A DNA stretch of 64,000 nucleotides, from NCBI RefSeq assembly GCF_029892155.1, contig NZ_JARZAG010000029.1, forward strand, positions 30,882 to 94,881, given 5' to 3'. The notes beneath the pieces were generated by a model, which did no database searches, had not been told where the DNA came from, and saw only the letters and a program-made list of their open reading frames with translations. How positions within the stretch are numbered: the stretch's first letter is position 1; each line of letters begins with the position of its first letter. Positions 47,191-54,929 of the stretch are shown piece by piece. The DNA is from Kitasatospora sp. GAS204B (GTDB lineage: Bacteria; Actinomycetota; Actinomycetes; Streptomycetales; Streptomycetaceae). Position numbers and translations under genes: made by a program.

Positions 47191-47775
47191 TCACTGGGCC
47201 GCCGGTCCGCTCGACAGGCTGGCCGCCTGCCCGGCGGGGCAGAGCTCGATCCACCCGTTGAGGGACTTGCCCATCTTGGTGATCTGGAAATGGCGCTTCC
47301 CGATCATGCCCTGGTACTTCCCCTCCACCCCGATCACCGGGAGGTACTGCCAGCTCCCCGTCTCGGCCTCGGTGATGTCGTAGAACCCCGTCGTCTCGAT
47401 GACACCGTCGGAGAACTCGATCCGCTCGTCGGAGAATTCGGCCAGGTCCCCGCCCGGGAGCGTCAGCGGGACATTCGCCTTCCCGTACAGGGTGGCGACT
47501 TTCTTGCCCGTAGAGTCGTAGAGGTAGTCCAGATAAGTGGAACTGCCGCCGATGCTGTGCGGGTAGGGGCCGCCGAGATCGCGAACCGAGCCGTCCAGGA
47601 TCGTCTCGGTCATGTCCTTCATGGTGATGCACGTCTGCCCGGGGGCCGGCGCCGCCGCCCCGGCCGCGGCGGCATCGATGCTGGTCGGCCCGACCAGTAC
47701 GGCGGCGGTGGAAAGCGCCGCCACCAGGGCGGCGAGCGCCGCCAGACCAGTGCGTGAACGAAACCCGAAGGCCAT
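47191..47775 (-). CDS. Exported allene-oxide-cyclase-barrel protein (AbyU-like fold), cyclase candidate
   Basis: 194 residues. A Sec-type signal peptide (FRSRTGLAALAALVAALSTA and on to SIDAAAAGA) is followed by a ~150-residue beta-barrel domain: CITMKDMTETILDG, TYLDYLYDSTGKKVATLYG, EFSDERIEFSDGVIETTGFYD, SWQYLPVIGVEGKYQGMIGKRH. The LYD-G, the DGVI-GFYD strand and the P-G--G-Y-G motif match the small barrels AbyU, PyrI4 and VstJ, which catalyse [4+2] cyclisation in tetronate and related polyketides. A pericyclase role is inferred from fold likeness and cluster position. ATG 47775 has GAAGGAAGG upstream; SARP-like repeats lie ~95 bp before it. It has a homolog at 49271-49807. Confidence 0.75.
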   Translation of the reverse strand: MAFGFRSRTGLAALAALVAALSTAAVLVGPTSIDAAAAGAAAPAPGQTCITMKDMTETILDGSVRDLGGPYPHSIGGSSTYLDYLYDSTGKKVATLYGKANVPLTLPGGDLAEFSDERIEFSDGVIETTGFYDITEAETGSWQYLPVIGVEGKYQGMIGKRHFQITKMGKSLNGWIELCPAGQAASLSSGPAAQ

Positions 47776-47869
47776 GGCCTTCCTTCCCTCGCCGTCGTCT
47801 GCCTCCCGCGTCCGCCCGCCCCCGGCGGCCGGATCACGGCTGCTGCCGCCGGGAGGCTAGCCATCGACG

Positions 47870-47887
47870 CTAAAGCCGTCCTTACGC
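47870..47887 (-). promoter_or_regulatory. SARP-like repeat pair facing the barrel-protein gene
   Basis: On the minus strand GCGTAAG-N4-GCTTTAG (11-bp period), about 95 bp upstream of the start at 47775. Confidence 0.5.
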
Positions 47888-47934
47888 CTGCGGCGGCAGC
47901 CCGAAATCCCGACCCCCGCATTTCCGGAGTGGGT

Positions 47935-47963
47935 GCCTAAGCGGCGCGAAAGTCTTCCTTTAG
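47935..47963 (+). promoter_or_regulatory. SARP-like repeat triplet facing the P450 gene
   Basis: GCCTAAG-N4-GCGAAAG-N4-CCTTTAG, three heptamers with an 11-bp period, ending 62 bp before the TTG start of the P450 gene at 48025. Confidence 0.55.
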
Positions 47964-48024
47964 CCCCGTTCGAAACTCTTCTGCGGGGCTGCCGCCGCCA
48001 CAGCTTCGCGCAGAGGAGAGGGAC

Positions 48025-49233
48025 TTGACCGAGACCACAGGCGCGTTTCCAGACTTTCCGATGGCCCGCGGGTGCCCGTTCCAGCCACCCGCCCAATACG
48101 CCGAACTGCGTGCCGAGCAGCCGGTGTCCCAGGTCACCCTGCCCAGCGGCAGTACCGCCTGGGTGCTCAGCAGCTACGAGCTGGTCCGCGAGTTCCTGGC
48201 CGACCCGCGGGGCAGCGCCGATCGCACCCTGCCGGCCTACCCGTCCATGCTGCCCCGCCAGCCGGTGTCGAGCGCGGAGGCGAAGGGTCTGCTGACCTGG
48301 ATGGACCCGCCGGAGCACACCACTCACCGGCGCATGCTGGTCAACGAGTTCACCACCAAGCGGGTCGCGGCGATGGCACCGCACATCCAGCAGATCACCG
48401 ACTCCTGCCTGGACGAGATGCTCCGCACCGGCGGACCGGTCGACCTGGTCCAGTCGCTCTCGCTGGCCGTGCCGTCACGGGTGATCTGCGAGCTGCTCGG
48501 GGTGCCCTACGACGACCGGGAGTTGTTCGACCAGCGCACCAACGTCATCCTCAACCACCAGAGTTCGGTCGAGGAGCGGATGACCGCCTGGCGCGCGCTG
48601 CGCGGCTACCTGCGTGACCTGGTGGCCGGCAAGGTGGCGCAGCCACAGGACGACCTGCTCAGCCGGCTGGTGAAGAAGTACCAGGAGGCGGAGATCTTCG
48701 ACCTGGAGACGCTCACCGGTCTCACCAATTCGCTCCTGGTGGCGGGCCACGAGACCACGGCCAACATGATCTCGCTGGGCACCGTCTTCCTGTTGGAACA
48801 CCCGGACGTGCTGGCCGATTTCAAGGCCCGGCCGGAGACCGCCCCGCAGGTCGCCGAGGAGTTGCTGCGCTACTTCAGCATCGCCGACTACTCGACCAGC
48901 CGGGTGACGACGGCCGACATCGAGATCGGCGGCGTCGTCATCCCCGAGGGCTCGGGGGTGATCGCCCTCAACTCGGCGGCCAATCACGACGAGACGGTCT
49001 TCGAGAAGCCGGCCGAGTTCAACGCCCACCGGGATGCGCGCCGTCAGATGGCCTTCGGCTACGGCATCCACCAGTGCCTCGGTCAGAGCCTGGCTCGGCT
49101 GGAACTGGAGATCGTCTACACCACCCTGTTCCGCCGCATCCCGGACCTGCGGCTGACCGTTCCCGCGGAGCAACTGCGGTTCAAGCACAACGCGGCCTTC
49201 TACGGCATCTACGAGGTGCCCGTCACCTGGTGA
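48025..49233 (+). CDS. Cytochrome P450
   Basis: 402 residues, a soluble bacterial class I P450. I-helix oxygen-activation motif AGHETT at residues 240-245, ExxR at 279-282 (EELLR), heme loop FGYGIHQCLGQSLAR with Cys351, and the C-helix MDPPEHTTHRRML. It probably hydroxylates or epoxidises the polyketide with electrons from one of the small ferredoxins in the cluster. The start is TTG 48025, behind GAGGAGAGGG; no ATG/GTG fits before the conserved N-terminus. First gene of a plus-strand operon with the second barrel protein (37 bp later) and an MFS exporter. Homologous to the P450 at 56538. Confidence 0.93.
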   Translation: MTETTGAFPDFPMARGCPFQPPAQYAELRAEQPVSQVTLPSGSTAWVLSSYELVREFLADPRGSADRTLPAYPSMLPRQPVSSAEAKGLLTWMDPPEHTTHRRMLVNEFTTKRVAAMAPHIQQITDSCLDEMLRTGGPVDLVQSLSLAVPSRVICELLGVPYDDRELFDQRTNVILNHQSSVEERMTAWRALRGYLRDLVAGKVAQPQDDLLSRLVKKYQEAEIFDLETLTGLTNSLLVAGHETTANMISLGTVFLLEHPDVLADFKARPETAPQVAEELLRYFSIADYSTSRVTTADIEIGGVVIPEGSGVIALNSAANHDETVFEKPAEFNAHRDARRQMAFGYGIHQCLGQSLARLELEIVYTTLFRRIPDLRLTVPAEQLRFKHNAAFYGIYEVPVTW

Positions 49234-49270
49234 GGCCCGCGACCTCAGCCCGACAGAGAAGAGGGAACCC

Positions 49271-49807
49271 ATGCCCCTGGGCCTGCGCCCCCGTGCGCCA
49301 CGACGCCGGGCGGCCGTGCTGCTCGGCGTCGTGGCGCTCGCCGCCGGCACGGTGTCGTGCGGGAGCCGGGCGGCGGAGCCGCAGGCCCGCCCCGGCTGCA
49401 TCACCATGAAGAACCTGCGCGAGCAGCAGATCGGCGAGGTCGCGGGTCCGCTCGGCGGAAGTACCCCCGGTGTCGGCGACAGCGGGGTCTACCTGCGGGA
49501 GCTCTACGACGGCGGCACCAGCCCCGCCGCGACCGTCTACGGCGCCGGCGGCGTGCAGTTGCGCCAGTCCGACGGCCACCTGCTGGCCTACGCCGACGAA
49601 CAGATCGTCTTCGACGACGGGACGGTGCAGGCCCAGGGGTTCTACGACCTCACCGATGCGACGGCGGGCGGCTCGCAGTACATCCCCACCATCGGCGCCA
49701 CCGGGGTGTTCCACAACAAGGCGGGCCGCCTCACCTTCCGAACCGTGCAGCCGGGCCGGGAGTTCAGCGCCGAGATCCAGATGTGCCCCACCGGGATGTT
49801 CGGCTGA
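49271..49807 (+). CDS. Second allene-oxide-cyclase-barrel protein, putative lipoprotein
   Basis: 178 residues. The N-terminus (RAPRRRAAVLLGVVALAAGTVSCGSR) looks like a lipoprotein signal with a possible lipobox TVSC, Cys30. The barrel domain follows: CITMKNLREQQIGE, VYLRELYDGGTSPAATVYG, YADEQIVFDDGTVQAQGFYD, SQYIPTIGATGVFHNKAGRL, EIQMCPTG. It aligns along its length with the exported barrel at 47191-47775 and belongs to the same AbyU-like group. It may be a second cyclase, or a binding or isomerising partner. In an operon between P450 and MFS exporter (22 bp to the MFS start), which ties it to product maturation at the membrane. Confidence 0.72.
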   Translation: MPLGLRPRAPRRRAAVLLGVVALAAGTVSCGSRAAEPQARPGCITMKNLREQQIGEVAGPLGGSTPGVGDSGVYLRELYDGGTSPAATVYGAGGVQLRQSDGHLLAYADEQIVFDDGTVQAQGFYDLTDATAGGSQYIPTIGATGVFHNKAGRLTFRTVQPGREFSAEIQMCPTGMFG

Positions 49808-49829
49808 CCAGACACTGATCGGAGCGGAA

Positions 49830-51332
49830 ATGACCGGACGAGCGCGCACCGCGCTGGCCTTCCTGGCCGCGTCGCTGCCCATGCTGATGGTCTCCCTGAA
49901 CAACCTCGTCGTCACCAACGCGCTGCCCGAGATCAGCCGTGACCTGTCGACCGACGTGGCCCAGCTGCAGTGGGTGGTGAACGGCTACATCCTCGCGTTC
50001 GCCGGCCTGCTGCTCACCGCCGCAGCGCTCGGCGACCGTTACGGGCGGCGGACGGTCTTCCTCTGCGGGATCACCCTGTTCGCCGCGGGTTCGATCGGCT
50101 GCGCGCTGTCGCACTCGGTGGCGACCCTGGTGGCGGCCCGGGTGCTCCAGGGCGTCGGGGCGGCAGCGGTGCAGCCGCTGTCGCTCACCCTGGTCGCCGA
50201 GGCCGCCCCGGCGAACCGGCGCAGCGCCGCCATCGGCATGTGGGGTGGCGTCAACGGTCTCGGCGTGGCACTCGGGCCGCTGGTCGGCGGTGCCGTCACC
50301 GAAGGCATGTCCTGGCAGTGGATCTTCTGGGTGAACGTGCCGGTCGCCGTGGTGGCGATCGGCCTGGTGCTGCGGGTGATCACCGAGTCCAAGGGGCGGG
50401 ACGCCAGCCTCGACCTGCCCGGGATGCTGCTGGTGACCAGCGCCGTGACGCTGGCGGTGTGGGTGATCGTCCAGGCCGGCCGGGCCGGCTGGACCTCCCC
50501 GGTGGTCGTGCTGGGGGGCGCGGGCGCGGCCGCCCTGCTGGTGCTGTTCGTGCTGTGGGAGCGGGTGGCCAAGGCACCGCTGCTGCCGCTGCGCTTCTAC
50601 CGGGTGCGGGCCTTCGTGCTGAGCAACGTCGCTTCGCTGGCCATGTTCTTCGGCGTGTTCGGCTCGATCTTCTTCCTCGCCCAGTACTTCCAGGGACCGC
50701 TGGGTTTCTCCCCGCTCGCCGCGGGACTGCGCACGCTGCCGTGGACGGCGATGCCCATGGTGGTCGCACCACTGGTCGGACCGTTCATCGACCGGATCGG
50801 CGGCGGGCGGCTGATGACCGCGGGTCTGCTGCTCCAGGCCGGTGCGCTCGCCTGGATCGCCTGGGTCGCCCGGTTCGACCTGGACTACGGCGCGCTGGTG
50901 CCGGCCCTGCTGGCCGCGGGGGTCGGCATGGGGCTGGTGTTCGCCCCGACCATGGCGGTGGTGTTGGGCTCGGTGCAGCCGCACGAGGCCGGCAAGGCGT
51001 CCGGGGCGAACAACACCATCCGCGAGGTCGGCGGAGCGCTCGGGATCGCCGTGCTGACCACGGTCTTCCACGCCCACTTCGTCGACACCAGCGACCTGTA
51101 CAAGCTCCGCGCCACCCTGCTGTCACCGGTCGACACCGCGCAGGCGTTCGTCCGTGGGATGCGCTGGGTGATCTTCGTGGGTGCCGCGGTCGTCGCGCTG
51201 GGCGGCGTCGGTGCGGCCTGCATCCCGCGCCGGCGCGCCGAGCCCGCCGGCCCCCGACCCGACCAGATGCCACAGCCGGACCGGTCACGACCGGACGAGC
51301 CGCAGCCGGGCGTGCGGGCGGCCGCCGGCTAG
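49830..51332 (+). CDS. MFS drug exporter, DHA2-type
   Basis: 500 residues with about 14 hydrophobic segments and the usual motifs: motif A region GDRYGRRTVF, motif C-like GLGVALGPLVGGAVTEG, and WRW-type WQWIFWVNVPVAV after TM6. The C-terminal ~40 residues are Pro/Arg-rich and cytoplasmic. It should export the cluster product or a late intermediate by proton antiport and give self-resistance. ATG 49830 has GGAGCG upstream; the ORF is open to 49470, but that part overlaps the barrel gene. It ends the P450-barrel-MFS operon, and a terminator follows. Confidence 0.9.
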   Translation: MTGRARTALAFLAASLPMLMVSLNNLVVTNALPEISRDLSTDVAQLQWVVNGYILAFAGLLLTAAALGDRYGRRTVFLCGITLFAAGSIGCALSHSVATLVAARVLQGVGAAAVQPLSLTLVAEAAPANRRSAAIGMWGGVNGLGVALGPLVGGAVTEGMSWQWIFWVNVPVAVVAIGLVLRVITESKGRDASLDLPGMLLVTSAVTLAVWVIVQAGRAGWTSPVVVLGGAGAAALLVLFVLWERVAKAPLLPLRFYRVRAFVLSNVASLAMFFGVFGSIFFLAQYFQGPLGFSPLAAGLRTLPWTAMPMVVAPLVGPFIDRIGGGRLMTAGLLLQAGALAWIAWVARFDLDYGALVPALLAAGVGMGLVFAPTMAVVLGSVQPHEAGKASGANNTIREVGGALGIAVLTTVFHAHFVDTSDLYKLRATLLSPVDTAQAFVRGMRWVIFVGAAVVALGGVGAACIPRRRAEPAGPRPDQMPQPDRSRPDEPQPGVRAAAG

Positions 51333-51352
51333 CGCGGGGCGACGTTGACAAC

Positions 51353-51376
51353 CGGGGCGGCCGCCCCGTATTTTTC
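51353..51376 (+). terminator. Rho-independent terminator after the MFS gene
   Basis: CGGGGCGG/CCGCCCCG palindrome (51353-51368) followed directly by TATTTTTCT, 20 bp after the MFS stop. Confidence 0.75.
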
Positions 51377-51502
51377 TGATGGGGCACCAATCTCTCTGCC
51401 CTCTGCGGGAGTTGCCCGGTCACCCGACCACGGCCCCAGCCGCGTCCGCCCCCGGGCCGACTACCCGTCAGCGACGTCGCCTACCTAGGAGCGCGCGAAA
51501 GC

Positions 51503-52957
51503 ATGGCGAGGGCGAACAAGACGACCGGGCTCGAACCGGAGCTGCGCAGGCTGATGTGGATCCTCATCATCGGCACCAGCGCGGCGTTGCTGGACACCAC
51601 GGTCGTCAACGTGGCGATCGACACGATGCGGCAGTCCCTGAACGTGCCGGTGTCGATGATCCAGTGGGTGAACACCGGCTACCTGCTCGCTCTGGGCATG
51701 GTCATCCCGTTGACCACCTGGGCCGTCGGCCGGTTCGGTGCCAAGCGGATGTGGCTGTTCTCGCTGGCCGTGTTCCTGCTCGGCTCGGTGCTGTCCGGTC
51801 TGTCGTGGGACATCGGCAGCCTGATCGCGTTCCGGATCCTGCAAGGTGTCGGCGGCGGCCTGCTGGTCCCGATCATGCAGACCCTGCTGGTCCAGGCCGC
51901 CGGTCCGCAGCGGATCGGACGGGTGATGGCCGTCGTCGGCATGCCCGCCATGATCGTGCCGATCCTCGGGCCGTTCGTCGGCGGGCTGATCATCAGCAAT
52001 CTGAGCTGGCGCTGGATCTTCTACATCAACGTCCCGATCTGCCTCATCGCCATGTACCTGGCCTGGCGCGGACTGCCCCGGTCCACGGCGCGCAGCAGCA
52101 AGCCGTTGGACGTCCGCGGTCTGCTGCTGCTCTCCCCCGCGCTGGCCGCCCTCCTCTTCGGGCTCTCCCAGATCAGCGGGCACGGCGGCTTCGGTCGTCT
52201 CCAGGTACTCGCCCCCCTGCTGGCCGGCGCGGCGCTGCTGGCGGTGTTCGCCCGACACGCGCTGCGCACCGAGGAACCGGTGGTCGACGTACGGCTGTTC
52301 AGGATCCGCTCGTTCACCGGCGCGGCCGTGCTGCTCTTCATCTCCGGCCTGTCGCTCTACGGCGTGCTGATGCTGCTGCCGCTCTACTACCAGCAGTTGC
52401 GCGGCTACTCGGCGCTGACCACCGGTCTGCTGCTGGTTCCGCAGGGCATCGGCGGCATCCTGACCCGGGGACTGGCCGGGCGGTTGACCGACCGGCTCGG
52501 CCCGCGGCCGGTGGTGCTGGTCGGCATGGCCGTCACGGCCCTGGGCACCGTGCCCTTCGCCCTGGGCCAGCCGCACGCGAACAACGTGCTCCTCGACCTC
52601 TGCCTGGTCGTGCGCGGCGCCGGTCTCGGGGCGGCCACCGTCTCGGTCATGGCCTCGGCCTTCCAGAGCATGCAGCCCTCGCTCGTGCCGCATGCCAGCA
52701 GCGCCACCCGGATCGTGCAGCAGGTGGGCGGGTCGTTCGGCACCGCCCTGCTCGCTGTCGTCCTACAGGGCCAGATCGCCGATCACGCGGCGGACCCGGC
52801 CGGGCGCGCCACGGCGTTCGGCACCACCTTCCTGTGGACGATCGCCTTCGCCGTGCTCTCCCTGGTCCCGGCGCTGCTGCTGCCCCGGCGGGCGGCGAAG
52901 AGCGCCGGCACGAGCGCTCCGACACCCGCGACCGTGAGCACGTCGAGCGCCGAGTAG
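51503..52957 (+). CDS. Second MFS drug exporter, DHA2-type
   Basis: 484 residues, 14-TM type: LLDTTVVNVAIDTM (motif D1-like), RFGAKRMWLFSLAVF, GVGGGLLVPIMQTLL, PILGPFVGGLIISNLSWRWIFYINVP. The C-terminus is a short Ser/Thr tail. It is about as far from the first exporter as usual within DHA2, not a recent copy. It has its own transcription unit after the terminator at 51353. Two exporters in one cluster may serve product and shunt compounds, or inner-membrane handover to the exported enzymes nearby. Confidence 0.9.
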   Translation: MARANKTTGLEPELRRLMWILIIGTSAALLDTTVVNVAIDTMRQSLNVPVSMIQWVNTGYLLALGMVIPLTTWAVGRFGAKRMWLFSLAVFLLGSVLSGLSWDIGSLIAFRILQGVGGGLLVPIMQTLLVQAAGPQRIGRVMAVVGMPAMIVPILGPFVGGLIISNLSWRWIFYINVPICLIAMYLAWRGLPRSTARSSKPLDVRGLLLLSPALAALLFGLSQISGHGGFGRLQVLAPLLAGAALLAVFARHALRTEEPVVDVRLFRIRSFTGAAVLLFISGLSLYGVLMLLPLYYQQLRGYSALTTGLLLVPQGIGGILTRGLAGRLTDRLGPRPVVLVGMAVTALGTVPFALGQPHANNVLLDLCLVVRGAGLGAATVSVMASAFQSMQPSLVPHASSATRIVQQVGGSFGTALLAVVLQGQIADHAADPAGRATAFGTTFLWTIAFAVLSLVPALLLPRRAAKSAGTSAPTPATVSTSSAE

Positions 52958-52987
52958 CCCAAGCCGCGGACGGCGGCGCGGCGGCAG

Positions 52988-53036
52988 CGCGGGCGGCCCC
53001 GGGGTGGTCGAGCACCACCGCACGGGACCGCCCGCG
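52988..53036. terminator. Bidirectional stem-loop between convergent genes
   Basis: CGCGGGCGG (52988-52996) pairs with CCGCCCGCG (53028-53036), and inside it GGTGGT (53003-53008) pairs with ACCACC (53014-53019). It lies between the MFS gene and the convergent NTF2-like gene. Confidence 0.6.
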
Positions 53037-53058
53037 TACTGCTCCCGCCCTTCGGACG

Positions 53059-53652
53059 CTACTGAGCGGCGATCGTCTGCAGGGCCCCGATCAGCTGCGG
53101 AAGCATTCCGGCAGCCGTGGCCCCGCCTATCGAGTTGGAGTAGTCGTGCCACTCCACGATCCGCCCGTTCTGCACGCGCAGCACACCGATCGAGGCGTTG
53201 AAGTCGAAGGGCTTGCCGGTGGTGGTGTTCACACCCTTGATGGTGAACTCCATCGTCACGACCTCGGGGTCGCTGCCCGGGTAGTAGACCGGGTCGAGTT
53301 CCTGGATCTGCAGGGCACTTGACGCCGGGCTGGAGCTGGCAGCCGCGAAGTACTGGAGGATCGCGTCCTTGCCCACGATGCACTGCGGCGCACCGGGAAG
53401 CGCGAACTTCGGCAGGTACACGGCGTTGTCGGCGAAGACGTCGGGCATCACCTTCGTCACCACGCTGGTGGCGATCTGCTGCGCCACCTGGAGCGGAGTC
53501 GCAACGGTGTCGTCCGTGACCGCCTGGGGGACGGTCGGGGCCTGGGGGGCGGTCGGGGCCGCCGCCCTGGCCTGCGTTGCACCGAACACGGCGGGCACCG
53601 CCACGGCGGCCCCGGCGCCGGCGCGCATGAAGTGTCTTCGGGCGATGTGCAT
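53059..53652 (-). CDS. Tat-exported SnoaL/NTF2-like protein
   Basis: 197 residues. A twin-arginine signal (ARRHFMRAGAGAAVAVPAVF, cut near ATQARA) precedes a ~140-residue NTF2-like domain: TPLQVAQQIATSVVTKVMPD, FALPGAPQCIVGKDAILQYF, DPEVVTMEFTIKGVNTTTGK, IGVLRVQNGRIVEWHDYSNS. NTF2-like folds include IdmH-type [4+2] cyclases, polyether epoxide hydrolases such as MonB and Lsd19, and SnoaL cyclases, so a ring-forming role is plausible but unproved. ATG 53652 with GGAGGT is preferred over the ORF start at 53733. It is a close paralog of 53852-54317, which lacks the signal; more distant from 58530-58991. Confidence 0.82.
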   Translation of the reverse strand: MHIARRHFMRAGAGAAVAVPAVFGATQARAAAPTAPQAPTVPQAVTDDTVATPLQVAQQIATSVVTKVMPDVFADNAVYLPKFALPGAPQCIVGKDAILQYFAAASSSPASSALQIQELDPVYYPGSDPEVVTMEFTIKGVNTTTGKPFDFNASIGVLRVQNGRIVEWHDYSNSIGGATAAGMLPQLIGALQTIAAQ

Positions 53653-53851
53653 GCATACCTCCGGAGATGGGTGAGTCGAGCCGGACGGGGAACCGTTCCC
53701 CGCGGCCGGCAACGGTCCGGGCGCCGGCGGCACCGGCGCCCGGTGGCACCAGACGTACCGTGGCGCCAGACGTACGGGCGGCCCCCGCGAGCCGTGGTAC
53801 GTGCTCGCAGAGACCGCCCGTGCGAGATGGGTCGGTCGAAGTCGGCGCCGG

Positions 53852-54316
53852 CTACTGGGCGGCGATCTTCTCCAGGACCGAGATCAGCTGGGGCAGCGTG
53901 CCCGCGGCCGTGGCACCAGCGATCATGTTCGGGTAGTCGTGCCACTCCACAATCCGGCCGTGGCGCACGCGCAGCATGCCGATCGAGGAGTTGAAGCCGA
54001 AGGGCTTGCCGGAGTTGTTGTTCACACCCTTGATCGTGAACTCCATGACCACGACCTCAGGGTCCTTGCCCTGGTAGTAGGCCGGCTCCAGATCCTCGAT
54101 CTTCAGGATCCCCGAGGCCGGGCTCGAACTGGCCGCCGCGAAGTACTGGAGGATCGCGTCCTTGCCCGCGATGGACTGCGGTGCACCGGGAAGCGCGAAC
54201 CGCGGCACGTACACGGCGTCCTCGGCGAAGACGTCGGGCATCACCTTCGTCACCACGCTCTTGGCGATCGCCTCGGCGACCTCAAGGGGCGTCAGGACCT
54301 TCTGATCATCACTCAT
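53852..54316 (-). CDS. SnoaL/NTF2-like protein, cytoplasmic paralog
   Basis: 154 residues from ATG 54316 (MSDDQKVLTPLEVAEAI...). The NTF2-like domain is highly similar to 53059-53652: KSVVTKVMPDVFAEDAVYVP, FALPGAPQSIAGKDAILQYF, IGMLRVRHGRIVEWHDYPN, and the C-terminal TLPQLISVLEKIAAQ. It has no signal peptide, so the pair offers the same fold on both sides of the membrane. A promoter with TTGACT-N18-CATAAT lies upstream. Function as for the paralogs: candidate cyclase, epoxide hydrolase or isomerase. Confidence 0.85.
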   Translation of the reverse strand: MSDDQKVLTPLEVAEAIAKSVVTKVMPDVFAEDAVYVPRFALPGAPQSIAGKDAILQYFAAASSSPASGILKIEDLEPAYYQGKDPEVVVMEFTIKGVNNNSGKPFGFNSSIGMLRVRHGRIVEWHDYPNMIAGATAAGTLPQLISVLEKIAAQ

Positions 54317-54399
54317 GACAGTTCCCCTGCTCGGCATTTCTGTTCGTCGGGGGCCGGTGAGCCTGCGGCAGATAACCGGAACGGCTGGCCCGGTTACGG

Positions 54400-54429
54400 A
54401 TTATGCGGGGCCCTCGCCCCGGTAGTCAA
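54400..54429 (-). promoter_or_regulatory. Sigma-70-type promoter of the NTF2-like gene
   Basis: On the minus strand TTGACT (54429-54424), an 18-bp spacer, CATAAT (54405-54400), about 84 bp before ATG 54316. Confidence 0.6.
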
Positions 54430-54466
54430 TGGTCTTCCGCCCCGCTCGCCGGCGTGGGCTTCAGCC

Positions 54467-54655
54467 CTAGCGCAGCCGCAGCGCCCGGGAGGGGCAGAGG
54501 GACACCGCCTGCCTGACGTTCGCCTCATCAGCGGGTCCCGGCTGCCGCAGCAGCACCACGAGACCGTCGTCGTCGTCCTGGTCGAACAGCTGCGGGGCCA
54601 TCATGGTGCACTGACCGGCCCCCGTGCAGACATCCCTGTCAACCTCAACACCCAT
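54467..54655 (-). CDS. Small ferredoxin ([3Fe-4S]/[4Fe-4S] type)
   Basis: 62 residues: VDRDVCTGAGQCTMMAPQLFD and AVSLCPSRALRL give C-x5-C...C-P, the three-cysteine pattern of single-cluster ferredoxins that feed actinobacterial P450s. The position between the usual first and last cysteines is Gly/Ala-type, favouring [3Fe-4S]. ATG 54655 is chosen over the ORF start at 54727, since the domain starts there. It shares a divergent promoter region, with SARP-like repeats, with the flavoenzyme gene. Probable partner of the P450s at 48025 and 56538. Confidence 0.88.
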   Translation of the reverse strand: MGVEVDRDVCTGAGQCTMMAPQLFDQDDDDGLVVLLRQPGPADEANVRQAVSLCPSRALRLR

Positions 54656-54742
54656 ACTCTGCCTCTTCTTTGAAGGCCTACTCGTTGAGGCCTCAGCCGA
54701 GCCGGTTCGGACTCCAGCGGGCCCCATCGTCAGCAGCCGACT

Positions 54743-54771
54743 CCAAAGGCCCGCTAAAGCCCCAGGTCAAC
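54743..54771 (-). promoter_or_regulatory. SARP-like repeats facing the ferredoxin gene
   Basis: On the minus strand GTTGACC-N4-GCTTTAG-N4-CCTTTGG with an 11-bp period, about 90 bp before the ferredoxin start. Confidence 0.45.
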
Positions 54772-54809
54772 GGCGGGACGCCGGGCACCACCCGGACAGC
54801 GCAGGCACC

Positions 54810-54838
54810 GGCCTTCGGGAGGTTTAGGCACGGTTTAG
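54810..54838 (+). promoter_or_regulatory. SARP-like repeats facing the flavoenzyme gene
   Basis: GGCCTTC-N4-GGTTTAG-N4-GGTTTAG; the last two heptamers are identical and exactly 11 bp apart. They end 91 bp before ATG 54930. Confidence 0.65.
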
Positions 54839-54929
54839 CGCAGCCCCCCATCCTGACTGCCGGACTGCGGCGTCGGCCCGATCCGGGCGAGGCCGCAGAC
54901 AGGTCGCAGCCGCAGAGCCGGAGGTACGG

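Noticed and set aside
48475..49407. Antisense ORF of 310 codons over the P450 gene
   Set aside because: Lies opposite a complete P450; composition is that of a shadow frame.
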